A stretch of 64,000 nucleotides of DNA from Mycolicibacterium sp. S2-37 (GTDB taxonomy: Bacteria > Actinomycetota > Actinomycetes > Mycobacteriales > Mycobacteriaceae). The stretch lies in contig NZ_JAFEVR010000007.1 in the NCBI RefSeq assembly GCF_017352375.1, forward strand, positions 310,001 to 374,000. The letters are read 5' to 3'. Of the stretch, positions 25,360-34,902 are shown in pieces. The notes beneath the pieces were generated by a model. The model did not search any database and was not told the DNA's origin. It saw only the letters and a program-made list of their open reading frames with translations. Every line of letters begins with the position of its first letter. The first letter of the stretch is position 1. The translations under genes were made by a program, and so were the position numbers.

Positions 25360-26586
25360 GTGCTGGAACCGATGGGTATCGCCGCCTCTGGGCGCGGCGT
25401 GGTCTCGGCGTTCCAGCCCGTGGTCCGATTGCCCGAGGAGCGCGTGGTCGGCTACGAGGCCCTCGCGCGATGGCCGGAATTGGGTGACCTGGCGCCGCAG
25501 GCGGTGATCGCCTACGCCGAGGCACAAGGAAGCCTCGACGCCTTGGATCGGGCCTGCATCGCCGCGGCGGTCAATGGCGCTGTGGATCAGCGGCTTCCGG
25601 ACGGAATTCTGCTGCTCGTCAACTGTGAACCCGGCGGCGACCACGACGGCATGGCCGACGATCCGGGAGTGGCCCACGCCCGTGAGCACTACGACCTCGT
25701 CTTCGAACTGACCGAGCGGAATCTGTTGGCTCATCCGGGCCTGCTGCTGCGGACGGTCACCGATCTGCGGGACAACGGCATGTCGGTGGCGCTCGACGAT
25801 GTCGGCAGCCATCCGGCTTCGGTCGCGTTACTCGACATCCTGCGACCGGATCTGGTCAAACTCGACATGGGTCTGCTGGAACGCCGGCCCGACCGGGAGC
25901 AGGCCCGCACCATCGCGGCTGTCCTCGCCTATCACGAGCGCACCGGCGCGACGATCGTGGCCGAGGGCATCGAGACCGATGAGCAGGTGGAGCAGGCCCT
26001 CAGCCTCGGTGCCGGTTTCGGGCAGGGCTACCGGTTCGGACGCCCGGTGCTGCATGTCGACGCCGACCCCGTCGCCTGGATCCGCCCGCCGGTCGGTGTC
26101 CTGCCCGCACCGGTCACCCGCTCTCTGTTCGACGCGGTGTCAGGGGGCACCACCATCCGGTCGGCGCCCCTGGACACGATGGTCGCCCTGTCCCAACTCA
26201 TCGGCGAACAGGCCGGCCACGGCACCGATCCGGCGATCGTGCTGACCGCGATCCAGCGCGACGAGTTCTACAACGACGGGCTGCGTGATCGCTATCAGGC
26301 CATCGCCGAGACCTCTCCCCTGGTTGCGGTCTTCGCCGAGCAGGCGGATACCGACTTCGGCGCCGGTGTGCGCGGCGTCGCGCTGCTTCCCGGCGATCCG
26401 CTGCTCGACGAGTGGGTGTTGCTGGCGCTGGGACCGCATTTCGCGGCGGCGCTGGTGACCCGGCTCGACGGCGCGCGCGACGCTCCGTGGTCGCGATGGG
26501 ATGAGCTGCGGGCCGATGTGGCCATCACCTACGACCGCGATCTCGTCGTGAAGCTGGCGCGCGATCTGCTGGTCCGGATGCCCTGA
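25360..26586 (+). CDS. EAL domain protein with C-terminal DICT sensory domain
   Basis: Likely c-di-GMP phosphodiesterase or c-di-GMP receptor, 408 residues, cytoplasmic. The EAL domain (about 12-240) has E33-A-L, FELTER, DDVGSH (Gly loop partly degenerate), VKLDM, AEGIET and QGYRFGRP. The remaining 160 residues form a DICT domain (FYNDGLRDRYQAIAE; LVAVFAEQ), a sensor often found with light and two-component signalling. GTG 25360 follows AGAGGTGAGAC. It lies 65 bp after the Suc_Fer gene on the same strand and could be read through from that operon. Confidence 0.88.
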   Translation: MLEPMGIAASGRGVVSAFQPVVRLPEERVVGYEALARWPELGDLAPQAVIAYAEAQGSLDALDRACIAAAVNGAVDQRLPDGILLLVNCEPGGDHDGMADDPGVAHAREHYDLVFELTERNLLAHPGLLLRTVTDLRDNGMSVALDDVGSHPASVALLDILRPDLVKLDMGLLERRPDREQARTIAAVLAYHERTGATIVAEGIETDEQVEQALSLGAGFGQGYRFGRPVLHVDADPVAWIRPPVGVLPAPVTRSLFDAVSGGTTIRSAPLDTMVALSQLIGEQAGHGTDPAIVLTAIQRDEFYNDGLRDRYQAIAETSPLVAVFAEQADTDFGAGVRGVALLPGDPLLDEWVLLALGPHFAAALVTRLDGARDAPWSRWDELRADVAITYDRDLVVKLARDLLVRMP

Positions 26587-26589
26587 CCA

Positions 26590-28068
26590 CTACGGCTGAT
26601 CGGTCAGCCCGGCGATCCAGCGCTGAACGCTGCGGGTCAACGACTGCGGGACCCGGTCGGGGTCCATGAGGTCGTTCTCGGCGAGCAGGCTGCCCTCACC
26701 GGCCACCGTCTCTTCGGTGAAGGGCTGCAGCGTCTTTCCTGCTGCCTCCCCGTCGCCGCGCAGCGCCTCGATCGCCTCCAGGACGCCGCGGTCGCGCAGT
26801 TCCCGCTCGAAGTCGCCGGGCGAAACCCCGAGGTGTTCGGCGATCAGCCGGTTGCGGATCGACACGATGGTGGCTCGGACGTCGTCACGGTCGGGCTCAG
26901 CGGGATCGACGTCGACGATCACATCGCATTCGCTGTCGAACCCCATCGACCGGTTGTTCAGATTCGACGATCCCACGCGCAGCAGCCGGTCGTCGATCAC
27001 CATCACCTTGGAGTGCACGTAGATCGGGCGGCCACCGTCGCTCACCGGCCAGTACACCCCCATTCGCCCGTATTCGTCTGCAGCCCAGAGCTTCTGGAGT
27101 AACCGGTGTCGTGCGCTGTCCATCGCCTGCTGTTCGAGCCGGCTCTCGGAACTGCGCGGCAGGACGACCACGACCTGCGGCCCGTCGGCTTCGTGCAGCC
27201 GCGCGCACAGCGCGTCGGCGATGTCTCGCGACGCCAGATACTGGTTCTCCAGGTACACGACCTCGCGGGCGGCTGCGATCGCCGCGAGGTTGATCGCCTC
27301 GACTTCCCGTACCTCGTCGCGGGATCCGAGTGCGGGAAGCGTCCGGGCGAGCCCGACGTCGAGGTCGCGCAGGGTCGGTTCGAGTCCATGCGGCCACGCC
27401 TCGCGATCGGTCTCGATCGGTTCGAGCGCCTGACCCGTCGCGCTCCGCCAGCGTTGGCGGGCCTGCTCGCCGAGGGCCCGCGCAGCGGCCCCGTCCACCG
27501 CCACGACCACATCGTGGCGCGGGCCGTATTCGCGACCGAGGTTGCGCCGGAAGCGGTTGTGCTCCTCGTGGTCCGGGGTGTCCCACCGGTCCAGCGACAG
27601 GTCGATGCCTCCGCAGAACGCCACTGCGTCGTCGACGACGACGATCTTCTGGTGATGGACCGAGCCGGTCGGGTGCGCACCGTCGATCGCGAAGTGCAGC
27701 CGCTCACTGCTCAGCCAGTTCAGCAATGCCACCGGGGTCATCTGGCCCCAGATGCCCTGGAAGGCGGGCACCAGCCGCAGATTCGACCTCAGCAGATAGA
27801 CGTCGAGATTGCGCCGGACGCGGACCAGCCAACGGAGGAACATGCCGAGCTGGTTGGGGCCGCGCGTGGTCTTGTCGTCGGGTTCGAACAGCATCCGCGT
27901 GTCGAAATCCCAGCCGATGAGGATGATCCGGCGCTCGGCGCGCAACATGGCCGCCTTGACGTGATGGAAGTAGGCGGCGCCGTCGATGATGCAGGCATAA
28001 CGGTCGGCGTGCTCGACCCGCCAGCAGGTCTGCCCGGGAACCAACAGGTATCCGTCGCCAGCAGACAC
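26590..28068 (-). CDS. Phospholipase D / cardiolipin synthase-like protein
   Basis: PLD-superfamily phosphatidyltransferase or phospholipase, 492 residues. Both HKD motifs are present: HHQKIVVVDD (followed by FCGGIDLSLDRWD) and HSKVMVIDD (followed by VGSSNLNNRSMG). An N-terminal region with AAMLRAERRIILIGWDFDTR is typical of the soluble cardiolipin synthase-like group; no membrane helices are evident. GTG 28068 is chosen as start; the frame stays open far upstream, but that part lies opposite the acyltransferase and is not coding. Divergent from the acyltransferase across 60 bp. Confidence 0.9.
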   Translation of the reverse strand: MSAGDGYLLVPGQTCWRVEHADRYACIIDGAAYFHHVKAAMLRAERRIILIGWDFDTRMLFEPDDKTTRGPNQLGMFLRWLVRVRRNLDVYLLRSNLRLVPAFQGIWGQMTPVALLNWLSSERLHFAIDGAHPTGSVHHQKIVVVDDAVAFCGGIDLSLDRWDTPDHEEHNRFRRNLGREYGPRHDVVVAVDGAAARALGEQARQRWRSATGQALEPIETDREAWPHGLEPTLRDLDVGLARTLPALGSRDEVREVEAINLAAIAAAREVVYLENQYLASRDIADALCARLHEADGPQVVVVLPRSSESRLEQQAMDSARHRLLQKLWAADEYGRMGVYWPVSDGGRPIYVHSKVMVIDDRLLRVGSSNLNNRSMGFDSECDVIVDVDPAEPDRDDVRATIVSIRNRLIAEHLGVSPGDFERELRDRGVLEAIEALRGDGEAAGKTLQPFTEETVAGEGSLLAENDLMDPDRVPQSLTRSVQRWIAGLTDQP

Positions 28069-28128
28069 AGCGGTGTGTCTACCACACGCGCACAGGCGAC
28101 GGGTCCCGGTTCGGCTACCGTGCCAGAC

Positions 28129-29427
28129 GTGAGAGCTTCGTCTCCTCCGCGCGAGATGGCACTGGACCTGTACCGGTCTGCGGCGGTGCTGCTCGTGGTC
28201 ATCGGGCACTGGCTGCTGTCGGTGATGACGTACCGCGACGGCGAGTTCGGCCGGGACAACCCCCTGGTTTTGATGCCGTGGACTCAGTGGCTCACCTGGA
28301 TCTTCCAGGTGGTTCCGGTGTTCTTCGCGGTGGCCGGCTACGCCAGTGCCGTCTCCTGGTCGCGGCGGCCGGCAGACGGCAGCCAGTCGCGGCAGGAGTG
28401 GGTCCGCAGGCGGGTCGCCCGCACCCTCGGCCCCACGGCGGTGTACGCCGTGGCGATCCTCGGCGTCATCGCGGTCTTGATGGTCGCGGGGATCGACGGC
28501 GAAGTGCTGGAACTCGGCGGCTGGGCCGTGGCGATGCACCTGTGGTTCCTGGCGGTGTACCTGATGGTGGTCACGTTGACACCCGTCGCGGTGGCTGCAC
28601 ACCGGCGCTGGGGCCTCGCCGTCCCCGCCGTGCTGGCCGGGTGCGTCGTTCTCGTCGACGTGGTGGGCATCAGCAGCGGCCATCCCGAGATCCGGATGGT
28701 CAACTACTTCTTCTGCTGGGCGGCGATCTACCAACTCGGCATCGCCTGGCACGGCGGACTGCTGTGCCGGCGCCTGTTGACCGCGATGGCGGTTCTCGCC
28801 GCGCTGGCGCTGCCCGCCCTGGTGACATGGGGCCCGTATCCGATCGCGATGATCGGGGTGCCCGGTGACCGCGTGGAGAACAGCGCTCCCCCGTCGGTGG
28901 CGCTGCTGGCGCTGGCGATCGCCCAGATCGGTCTGCTGTTCGCGCTCGTCCCCGTCCTGAACAGGGTGCTGGCGCGCGGGCGGTGGCCGCGGGTGATCGG
29001 CGCGGCCAACGACAACGTGATGGCCCTCTACCTCTGGCACATGCTGCCGGTCATCCTCGTGACGCTCGTGGGCTATCCCACCGGCCTGCTCCCCCAGCCG
29101 CCGCTGGGCTCGGGCGCCTGGTGGCTGGCCCGGCTCGAGTGGGAGCTGGTGCTGGCCGTCGTCGCCGCCGCGCTGCTGGCGCTGATCGCCTGGCAGCGTC
29201 GCCTGTTCACCCCGCCGATCCCGACCTTCACCGCACCGGTCCCCGATCGACTCGCCGAAGCCGCGCTGTATCTGGGCACCGCGGCGTGCGCCTTGGCGCT
29301 GTCGCTGCTGTCCGCCGCCGGATTCGCCCCGGGCGGCCGGTTCCCCGCGGCGGTGACGGTGCTGTTCTGCGCGGGTGCGCTCCTCGTCGCCGTCCGGCCC
29401 CGGGACAGGTCCGTCGTCACGGCCTGA
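28129..29427 (+). CDS. Acyltransferase 3 family membrane protein
   Basis: Integral membrane O-acyltransferase (OafA/YrhL type) of about 432 residues with ten or more hydrophobic segments. The N-terminal catalytic-His region reads ALDLYRSAAVLLVVIGHWL; YLWHMLPV near residue 304 is a second conserved region. It probably acylates a cell-envelope glycan or lipid. GTG 28129 is chosen; GTG 28120 is possible. The helicase start is 28 bp downstream, so the two could be co-transcribed by spacing only. Confidence 0.85.
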   Translation: MRASSPPREMALDLYRSAAVLLVVIGHWLLSVMTYRDGEFGRDNPLVLMPWTQWLTWIFQVVPVFFAVAGYASAVSWSRRPADGSQSRQEWVRRRVARTLGPTAVYAVAILGVIAVLMVAGIDGEVLELGGWAVAMHLWFLAVYLMVVTLTPVAVAAHRRWGLAVPAVLAGCVVLVDVVGISSGHPEIRMVNYFFCWAAIYQLGIAWHGGLLCRRLLTAMAVLAALALPALVTWGPYPIAMIGVPGDRVENSAPPSVALLALAIAQIGLLFALVPVLNRVLARGRWPRVIGAANDNVMALYLWHMLPVILVTLVGYPTGLLPQPPLGSGAWWLARLEWELVLAVVAAALLALIAWQRRLFTPPIPTFTAPVPDRLAEAALYLGTAACALALSLLSAAGFAPGGRFPAAVTVLFCAGALLVAVRPRDRSVVTA

Positions 29428-29455
29428 CCGCACATCAGGCACGCTGGTGGGCACC

Positions 29456-31969
29456 ATGGCCTTTCTCCTGTCCGCACCGCCCGCGAACGGCACCGACCCC
29501 GACGAGCTCTTCGCGTCGTTCGCCGCATGGGCCGAGTCGAACGGCACCGTGCTCTACCCGGCGCAGGAGGAGGCGCTGATCGAACTGGTCAGCGGATCCA
29601 ATGTGGTGTTGGCCACCCCGACCGGTTCGGGCAAGTCGCTGGTGGCGACCGGTGCGCAGTATGCGGCGCTCGCGGCGGACCGGGTCAGCTTCTACACCGC
29701 ACCGATCAAGGCGTTGGTCAGTGAGAAGTTCTTCGCGCTGTGCGCGGTGTTCGGCGCCGCCAACGTCGGCATGCTCACCGGCGACGCGGCGGTCAACTCG
29801 GACGCGCCGATCATCGCGTGCACCGCCGAGGTGCTCGCCAACATCGCGTTGCGCGAAGGTGCGGACGCCGACATCGGTCTGGTCGTGATGGACGAGTTCC
29901 ACTTCTACGGCGACCCCGAACGCGGCTGGGCCTGGCAGGTGCCGCTGCTGGAGCTTCCGCGGGCGCAATTCCTGCTGATGTCGGCGACACTCGGGGACGT
30001 CACCGCGCTGCGAGAGGACCTCACCCGGCGCACCGGTCGGCCGACGGCACTGGTCGCCAATGCCGAACGTCCGGTGCCGCTGTTCCACAGCTACGCCACC
30101 ACGCCGATGCACGAGACGATCCAGGACCTCCTCGACACCAGACAGGCGCCGATCTACGTCGTGCACTTCACGCAGGCCTCGGCGCTGGAGCGGGCGCAGG
30201 CGTTGATGAGCGTCAACGTCTGCACCAAGGAGGAGAAGGCCGCGATCGCCGAGAACATCGGCGCGTTCCGTTTCTCGTCGGCCTTCGGCGCGACGCTGTC
30301 CCGACTCGTCCGCCACGGTATCGGGGTGCACCACGCCGGCATGCTGCCCAAGTACCGGCGGCTGGTCGAACAGCTCGCCCAGGCCGGCCTGCTGAAGGTC
30401 ATCTGCGGCACCGACACCCTCGGCGTCGGCATCAACGTGCCGATCCGCACGGTGGTCTTCTCGGCGCTGTCCAAGTACGACGGCACCCGCACCCGGCTGC
30501 TCAACGCCCGTGAGTTCCACCAGATCGCCGGACGGGCGGGGCGCGCCGGATACGACACCGCCGGCACCGTCGTCGTGCAGGCCCCCGAGCACGAGGTGGA
30601 GAACCTCAAGCAGTTCGCCAAGGTCGCAGACGATCCGAAGAAGCGGCGAAAGCTGGTGCGCCGCAAGGTGCCCGAGGGCATGGTGCCGTGGAGCCAGGCC
30701 ACCATGGACCGGCTGGTCGCGGCGACGCCCGAACCGCTGACCAGCAACATGCGGATCTCGACGGCGATGATCCTCGATGTCGTCGACCGGCCGGGAGACC
30801 CGTTCGTCGCGATGCGCCGGCTGCTCACCGACAACCACGAGCCGCGCAAGAAGCAGCTCCGGCTGATCCGCGAAGCGGTCGGCATCGCGCGTTCCCTGCT
30901 GCAGGCCGGCGTGCTCGAACGGCTCGACGAGCCGGAGCCCGACGGCCGCCGCTACCGGCTGACCGTCGACCTGCCGCACGACTTCGCGCTGAACCAGCCG
31001 CTGTCGACGTTCGCGCTCGCCGCCATCGACCTGCTCGACCAGTCGTCGGAAACCTATGCGCTCGACGTGGTCTCGGTGATCGAGGCGACGCTGGAGGATC
31101 CGCGCCAGATCCTCGCCGCACAGCTCAACAAGGCCAGAGGCGAGGCGGTCGCGCAGATGAAGGCCGACGGCATCGAATACGACGAGCGCATCGAGCTGCT
31201 CGACGAGGTCACCTATCCCAAGCCGCTCGAAGAGCTCCTCGCGCACGCCTTCGAGGTCTATCTGCAGACCAACCCGTGGGCGGCGGACGCCGGACTCTCG
31301 CCGAAATCGGTGGCACGGGAGATGTGGGAGAGGGCGTTCACCTTCCGCGAGTACGTCAGCGTCTACGGTCTCACCCGGTCGGAGGGCGCTGTGCTGCGCT
31401 ATCTTTCGGACACCTTCAAGGCGCTGCGTTCCGGCGTGCCTGCTGCCGCGCGCACCGAGGAACTCACCGACATCGTCGAGTGGCTCGGCGAGCTCGTCCG
31501 TCAGGTCGACTCCAGCCTCCTCGACGAATGGGAGAAGCTCACCAGTCCGGACACCCCGCTGGATGCACCGGTTCAGGTGCCGGCGCGGCCGCGCCCGCTG
31601 ACCGGCAACGAGCGGGCGTTCACCGCCATGGTCCGCAATGCGCTGTTCCGGCGGGTGGAGCTGTTCGCCCGGGGCCGCTGGCATGAACTCGGCGAACTCG
31701 ACGCCGGGTCCGGGTGGACCGCCCAGCGCTGGCAGGAGGTGGGCGATGCGTATTTCGACGAGCACGACGATGTCGGCACCGGGGCCGACGCCCGGGGACC
31801 CGCGCTGCTCATCGTCGACCGCAGGCCGGGCACCTGGGGGGTTCGCCAGATCCTCGACGATCCCGCGGGCGATCACGACTGGGGTTTCGACGTCGAGGTG
31901 GACCTCGAGGCCTCCGACGAGGAGGGCGTTGCGGTGCTCCGGGTCGTCGACGCCGGACGGCTGGACTGA
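29456..31969 (+). CDS. Ski2-like DEAD/DEAH RNA helicase with DUF3516-type C-terminus
   Basis: ATP-dependent superfamily-2 helicase, 837 residues. Motif I is ATPTGSGKS (about 53-61), motif II DEFH at 146-149, motif III SAT, and motif VI QIAGRAGRAG. The C-terminal 450 residues match the mycobacterial DUF3516 region and replace the Ski2 arch, which suggests a role in RNA turnover or ribosome biogenesis. It is shorter than HelY (about 900 residues) and distinct from it. ATG 29456 fits the usual N-terminus. Confidence 0.88.
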   Translation: MAFLLSAPPANGTDPDELFASFAAWAESNGTVLYPAQEEALIELVSGSNVVLATPTGSGKSLVATGAQYAALAADRVSFYTAPIKALVSEKFFALCAVFGAANVGMLTGDAAVNSDAPIIACTAEVLANIALREGADADIGLVVMDEFHFYGDPERGWAWQVPLLELPRAQFLLMSATLGDVTALREDLTRRTGRPTALVANAERPVPLFHSYATTPMHETIQDLLDTRQAPIYVVHFTQASALERAQALMSVNVCTKEEKAAIAENIGAFRFSSAFGATLSRLVRHGIGVHHAGMLPKYRRLVEQLAQAGLLKVICGTDTLGVGINVPIRTVVFSALSKYDGTRTRLLNAREFHQIAGRAGRAGYDTAGTVVVQAPEHEVENLKQFAKVADDPKKRRKLVRRKVPEGMVPWSQATMDRLVAATPEPLTSNMRISTAMILDVVDRPGDPFVAMRRLLTDNHEPRKKQLRLIREAVGIARSLLQAGVLERLDEPEPDGRRYRLTVDLPHDFALNQPLSTFALAAIDLLDQSSETYALDVVSVIEATLEDPRQILAAQLNKARGEAVAQMKADGIEYDERIELLDEVTYPKPLEELLAHAFEVYLQTNPWAADAGLSPKSVAREMWERAFTFREYVSVYGLTRSEGAVLRYLSDTFKALRSGVPAAARTEELTDIVEWLGELVRQVDSSLLDEWEKLTSPDTPLDAPVQVPARPRPLTGNERAFTAMVRNALFRRVELFARGRWHELGELDAGSGWTAQRWQEVGDAYFDEHDDVGTGADARGPALLIVDRRPGTWGVRQILDDPAGDHDWGFDVEVDLEASDEEGVAVLRVVDAGRLD

Positions 31970-31988
31970 AACCGCTGCGCCGCAGCTC

Positions 31989-32021
31989 TGACACGTGTCA
32001 GTATCCATTGACGTACGTCAA
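31989..32021. promoter_or_regulatory. Two phased TGAC-N4-GTCA operators upstream of FMO operon
   Basis: TGACACGTGTCA at 31989-32000 and TTGACGTACGTCAA at 32008-32021. Both are perfect palindromes with the same half-site, and their centres are exactly 20 bp apart, two helical turns. They end 3 bp before the ribosome site AAAGGAGG of the FMO gene, so a bound protein would block the promoter. The TetR gene in the operon (33370) is the likely ligand. Confidence 0.65.
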
Positions 32022-32035
32022 ATAAAGGAGGTCCG

Positions 32036-33373
32036 ATGGCCCAGACGCCGGCACAGACCCTGCCGCGGACCGCCGTCATCGGCGCCGGGATCAGCGGTCT
32101 GACCGCGGGCAAGATGCTCAAGGACTACCGCGTCCCGTACACCACCTTCGAGGCCTCCGACCGCATCGGCGGCAACTGGGCGTTCGGCAACCCGAACGGG
32201 CACAGCAGTGCCTACCGTTCACTGCACATCGACACCTCCAAACACCGGTTGTCGTTCAAGGACTTTCCGGTACCGGAGCACTTCCCGTCGTTCCCACACC
32301 ACAGCGACATCAAGGCCTACCTCGATTCCTATGCCGACACGTTCGGCCTGCTCGACCACATCGAGTTCGATAACGCCGTCGTGCACGCTCGCCGGAATCC
32401 GGCCGGCCGCTGGGTCATCGAGGACCAGGCCGGCGACCACCGCGAGTTCGATCTGCTCGTCGTCGCCAACGGCCACCATTGGGATCCGCGCATGGCGGAG
32501 TTCCCCGGCACGTTCACCGGCGAGTCGATCCACTCGCATCACTACGTCGATCCGCAGACACCGCTGTCGCTCACCGGCAGGCGGATCCTGGTGGTGGGTC
32601 TGGGTAACAGCGCCGCCGACATCACCGTCGAGTTGTCGTCGAAGGCGCTGCAGAACCGGGTGACGCTGTCCACCCGGTCCAGCGCGTGGATCGTGCCGAA
32701 GTACATTGCGGGGCGCCCCGGCGACAAGTTCTTCCGCACCTCGCCGCATCTGCCGCTGTCCTGGCAGCGCAAGGCGATTCAGGCGATCGCGCCGCTGTTG
32801 GGAACCGATCCGCGACTCTACGGACTGCCCGCGCCCAACCACAAGCTCTTCGAGGCCCACCCCACCCAGTCGGCCGAGCTCCCGCTGCGGCTGGGATCGG
32901 GCGACGTGATCCCGAAGCCGAATGTGACGCGTCTGGACGGGACGTGCGTGCACTTCGAGGACGGCAGCAGTGACGACTTCGACGTCATCGTCTACGCCAC
33001 CGGATACAACATCACCTTCCCGTTCTTCGACCCCGGCTTCCTCAGCGCACCGGACAACCAGATCCGGCTCTACAAGCGGATGTTCGTCCCTGGGATCGAC
33101 AATCTCGTCTTCATCGGCTTCGCCCAGGCGGTCCCTACGCTGTTCCCCTTCGTCGAGTGCCAGTCGCGGGTGCTGGCGGCATACGCGGTCGGCCGGTATG
33201 CGCTACCCTCGCCCGCTGAGATGGACCGCGTCATCGACGCCGACCAGCAACTGCACGCGGGCCACTGCGTCGACCGCCCGCGCCACACCCAGCAGATCGA
33301 CTACTTCTACTACGAGCACGACATCCATCACCGCGAGCTGCCGGCCGGGCTCAAACGTGCGGTGTCGCTATGA
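32036..33373 (+). CDS. Flavin-containing monooxygenase (FMO/BVMO type)
   Basis: FAD- and NADPH-dependent monooxygenase of 445 residues. FAD motif GAGISG (16-21), the FMO/BVMO fingerprint FTGESIHSHHY at 160-170, NADPH motif VVGLGNSAAD, and ATGYNITFPF near the C-terminus. The fingerprint ends HxxxY, as in FMOs and some ketone-oxidising type II enzymes. ATG 32036 follows AAAGGAGG. The gene overlaps a TetR gene, then an alpha/beta hydrolase, an arrangement recalling ketone or ester pathways in which the hydrolase cleaves the ester made. Confidence 0.9.
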   Translation: MAQTPAQTLPRTAVIGAGISGLTAGKMLKDYRVPYTTFEASDRIGGNWAFGNPNGHSSAYRSLHIDTSKHRLSFKDFPVPEHFPSFPHHSDIKAYLDSYADTFGLLDHIEFDNAVVHARRNPAGRWVIEDQAGDHREFDLLVVANGHHWDPRMAEFPGTFTGESIHSHHYVDPQTPLSLTGRRILVVGLGNSAADITVELSSKALQNRVTLSTRSSAWIVPKYIAGRPGDKFFRTSPHLPLSWQRKAIQAIAPLLGTDPRLYGLPAPNHKLFEAHPTQSAELPLRLGSGDVIPKPNVTRLDGTCVHFEDGSSDDFDVIVYATGYNITFPFFDPGFLSAPDNQIRLYKRMFVPGIDNLVFIGFAQAVPTLFPFVECQSRVLAAYAVGRYALPSPAEMDRVIDADQQLHAGHCVDRPRHTQQIDYFYYEHDIHHRELPAGLKRAVSL

Positions 33374-33984
33374 GATCGCGGACCGACCGGCGCGCTCCGC
33401 AGCGCAGCGACGATCGGCGCGACGCCATCCTCGACGCCCTGCACCAGTGCCTGCGGGAGTCGAGTTTCGACGCGGTGAACATCGCCGATATCTCGCGGCG
33501 GGCCGGGGTGACCCGGTCGGCGTTCTACTTCTATTTCGAGAACAAGGCGGTGGCGCTGGCGGCGCTGATGGAGCGCGTGCTCGATGACGCGTTCTTCGTC
33601 AACGACATCTTCACACTGACCGAGGGCCCGCCGGAACTGCGCATCCGCGCGATGATCGAGGGCATCGTCGCCACCTGGGAGACACACCGGTATCTGTTCT
33701 CCGCACTGCTGGGCGCTCGCGCCGTCAGCACCACCGTCCAGGAGGTGTGGGACGGCGCCCGCGACGCGTTCGTCGAGTCGGTGGCGGCGATGATCACCGC
33801 GGAACGTGCCGCCGGCACGGCCCCGGTCGGCGTCGACGCGAGCGTGCTGGCCTCGGTGCTGATGGAGTTCAACGATCGGCTCCTCGAGCGGTTGACGCTG
33901 GGCGGGCCGTTGACGCGCGAGCAGCTGATGGCGGGTGCCTCAGCGGTATGGCTGGGCAGCATCTACGGCAGGACGTCGCCATGA
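33370..33984 (+). CDS. TetR family transcriptional regulator (FMO operon)
   Basis: Regulator of 204 residues with helix-turn-helix VNIADISRRAGVTRSAFYFYF at about 36-56 and a C-terminal domain resembling the EthR branch (LFSALLGARAVSTTVQEVW). ATG 33370 overlaps the FMO stop (ATGA) and its own stop overlaps the hydrolase start, so three proteins are made from one coupled mRNA. It probably represses the operon from the phased palindromes at 31989-32021. In the EthA/EthR system the regulator is divergent; here it is inside the operon. Confidence 0.88.
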   Translation: MRSRTDRRAPQRSDDRRDAILDALHQCLRESSFDAVNIADISRRAGVTRSAFYFYFENKAVALAALMERVLDDAFFVNDIFTLTEGPPELRIRAMIEGIVATWETHRYLFSALLGARAVSTTVQEVWDGARDAFVESVAAMITAERAAGTAPVGVDASVLASVLMEFNDRLLERLTLGGPLTREQLMAGASAVWLGSIYGRTSP

Positions 33985-34886
33985 CCCATCGCGAGGTGAC
34001 CTTCGATTCGAACGGAACACGCTGCAGCGCTTGGCATTTTCCCGGTGCGGACGGCGGCTTCACCGGGGCCGCGGGTCGTCCGGTCGTGGTGATGGGCCAT
34101 GGTTTCGGTGGGACGAAGGACTCGGGGCTCGCGCCGTTCGCCGAGCGGCTCAGCGCAGCGGGGCTCGATGTGTTCGCATTCGACTACCGGGGTTTCGGCG
34201 CCTCGGAAGGCGTTCCGCGACAGTCTGTCTCGATCTCCCGTCAGATGGCCGACTATCGCGCGGCGATCCTCGAGGCACAGCTGCTACCTGGCGTCGACCG
34301 CAACCGCGTGGTGCTGTGGGGTTCGTCCTTCTCCGGGGCGCACGTGATCCGGGTGGGCGCCGAACGCGACGATGTCGCCGCGGTGATCGCGATGACCCCG
34401 ATGACGAGCGGGGTCGCGGTCAGCCGGGCGGCGGTCGAGCACCGCGACATCGGCTCGGCGCTGAAGTGGACCGCGCTCGGTGTCAAGAGCCGTATCCGGG
34501 TGGCCCGCGGCGGAGAACCCGTCTTCTTTCCGCTGGCGGCGCGGCCCGGTGAACCCGGCGCACTGGCACTGGACGGCGCCTATGACAGCTACACCGCGAT
34601 GGCGGGCCCGACGTGGCGCAACGAGGTCGACTCGTCGGTGGGCATGCAGGTGCTCTCGGTGCGGACGACGTCCGCGGCGAAGCGGTTGCGCGCCAAGCTC
34701 CTGGTGCAGATCGCCGACTTCGACCGTTATGTACCCGCGGCGTCGGTGCAGAAGACCGCAGTACACGGCCGTGCCGTGGTTCACCACTACCCGTGTGACC
34801 ACTTCGACGTGTGGCCCGGCCACGAATGGTTCGAGCCGGCCGCAGCGGACCAGGTGGGGTTCCTCGAGCGAGCACTGGCCGCCTGA
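33981..34886 (+). CDS. Alpha/beta hydrolase
   Basis: Serine hydrolase of 301 residues. Oxyanion strand VVVMGHGFGGTKD, then YRGFGASEG, then nucleophile elbow WGSSFSG, in which the last Gly of GxSxG is replaced by Ser. The acid is probably D in ADFDRYVP and the His in YPCDHFDVW. ATG 33981 overlaps the TetR stop. With the upstream monooxygenase it likely hydrolyses the ester product (inference). It is followed by an SDR 49 bp downstream, but an IdeR-like box lies in that gap. Confidence 0.87.
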   Translation: MTHREVTFDSNGTRCSAWHFPGADGGFTGAAGRPVVVMGHGFGGTKDSGLAPFAERLSAAGLDVFAFDYRGFGASEGVPRQSVSISRQMADYRAAILEAQLLPGVDRNRVVLWGSSFSGAHVIRVGAERDDVAAVIAMTPMTSGVAVSRAAVEHRDIGSALKWTALGVKSRIRVARGGEPVFFPLAARPGEPGALALDGAYDSYTAMAGPTWRNEVDSSVGMQVLSVRTTSAAKRLRAKLLVQIADFDRYVPAASVQKTAVHGRAVVHHYPCDHFDVWPGHEWFEPAAADQVGFLERALAA

Positions 34887-34902
34887 GCGGTAATGTCCCC
34901 CC

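Noticed and set aside
28069..29547. N-terminal extension of the phospholipase D gene (985-residue frame)
   Set aside because: It lies opposite the acyltransferase, is Arg/Gln/His-rich low complexity, and has no domain; a GTG at 28068 gives a normal-size protein.
29435..32008. 857-codon open frame on the minus strand
   Set aside because: Antisense to the helicase, whose motifs are complete on the plus strand.
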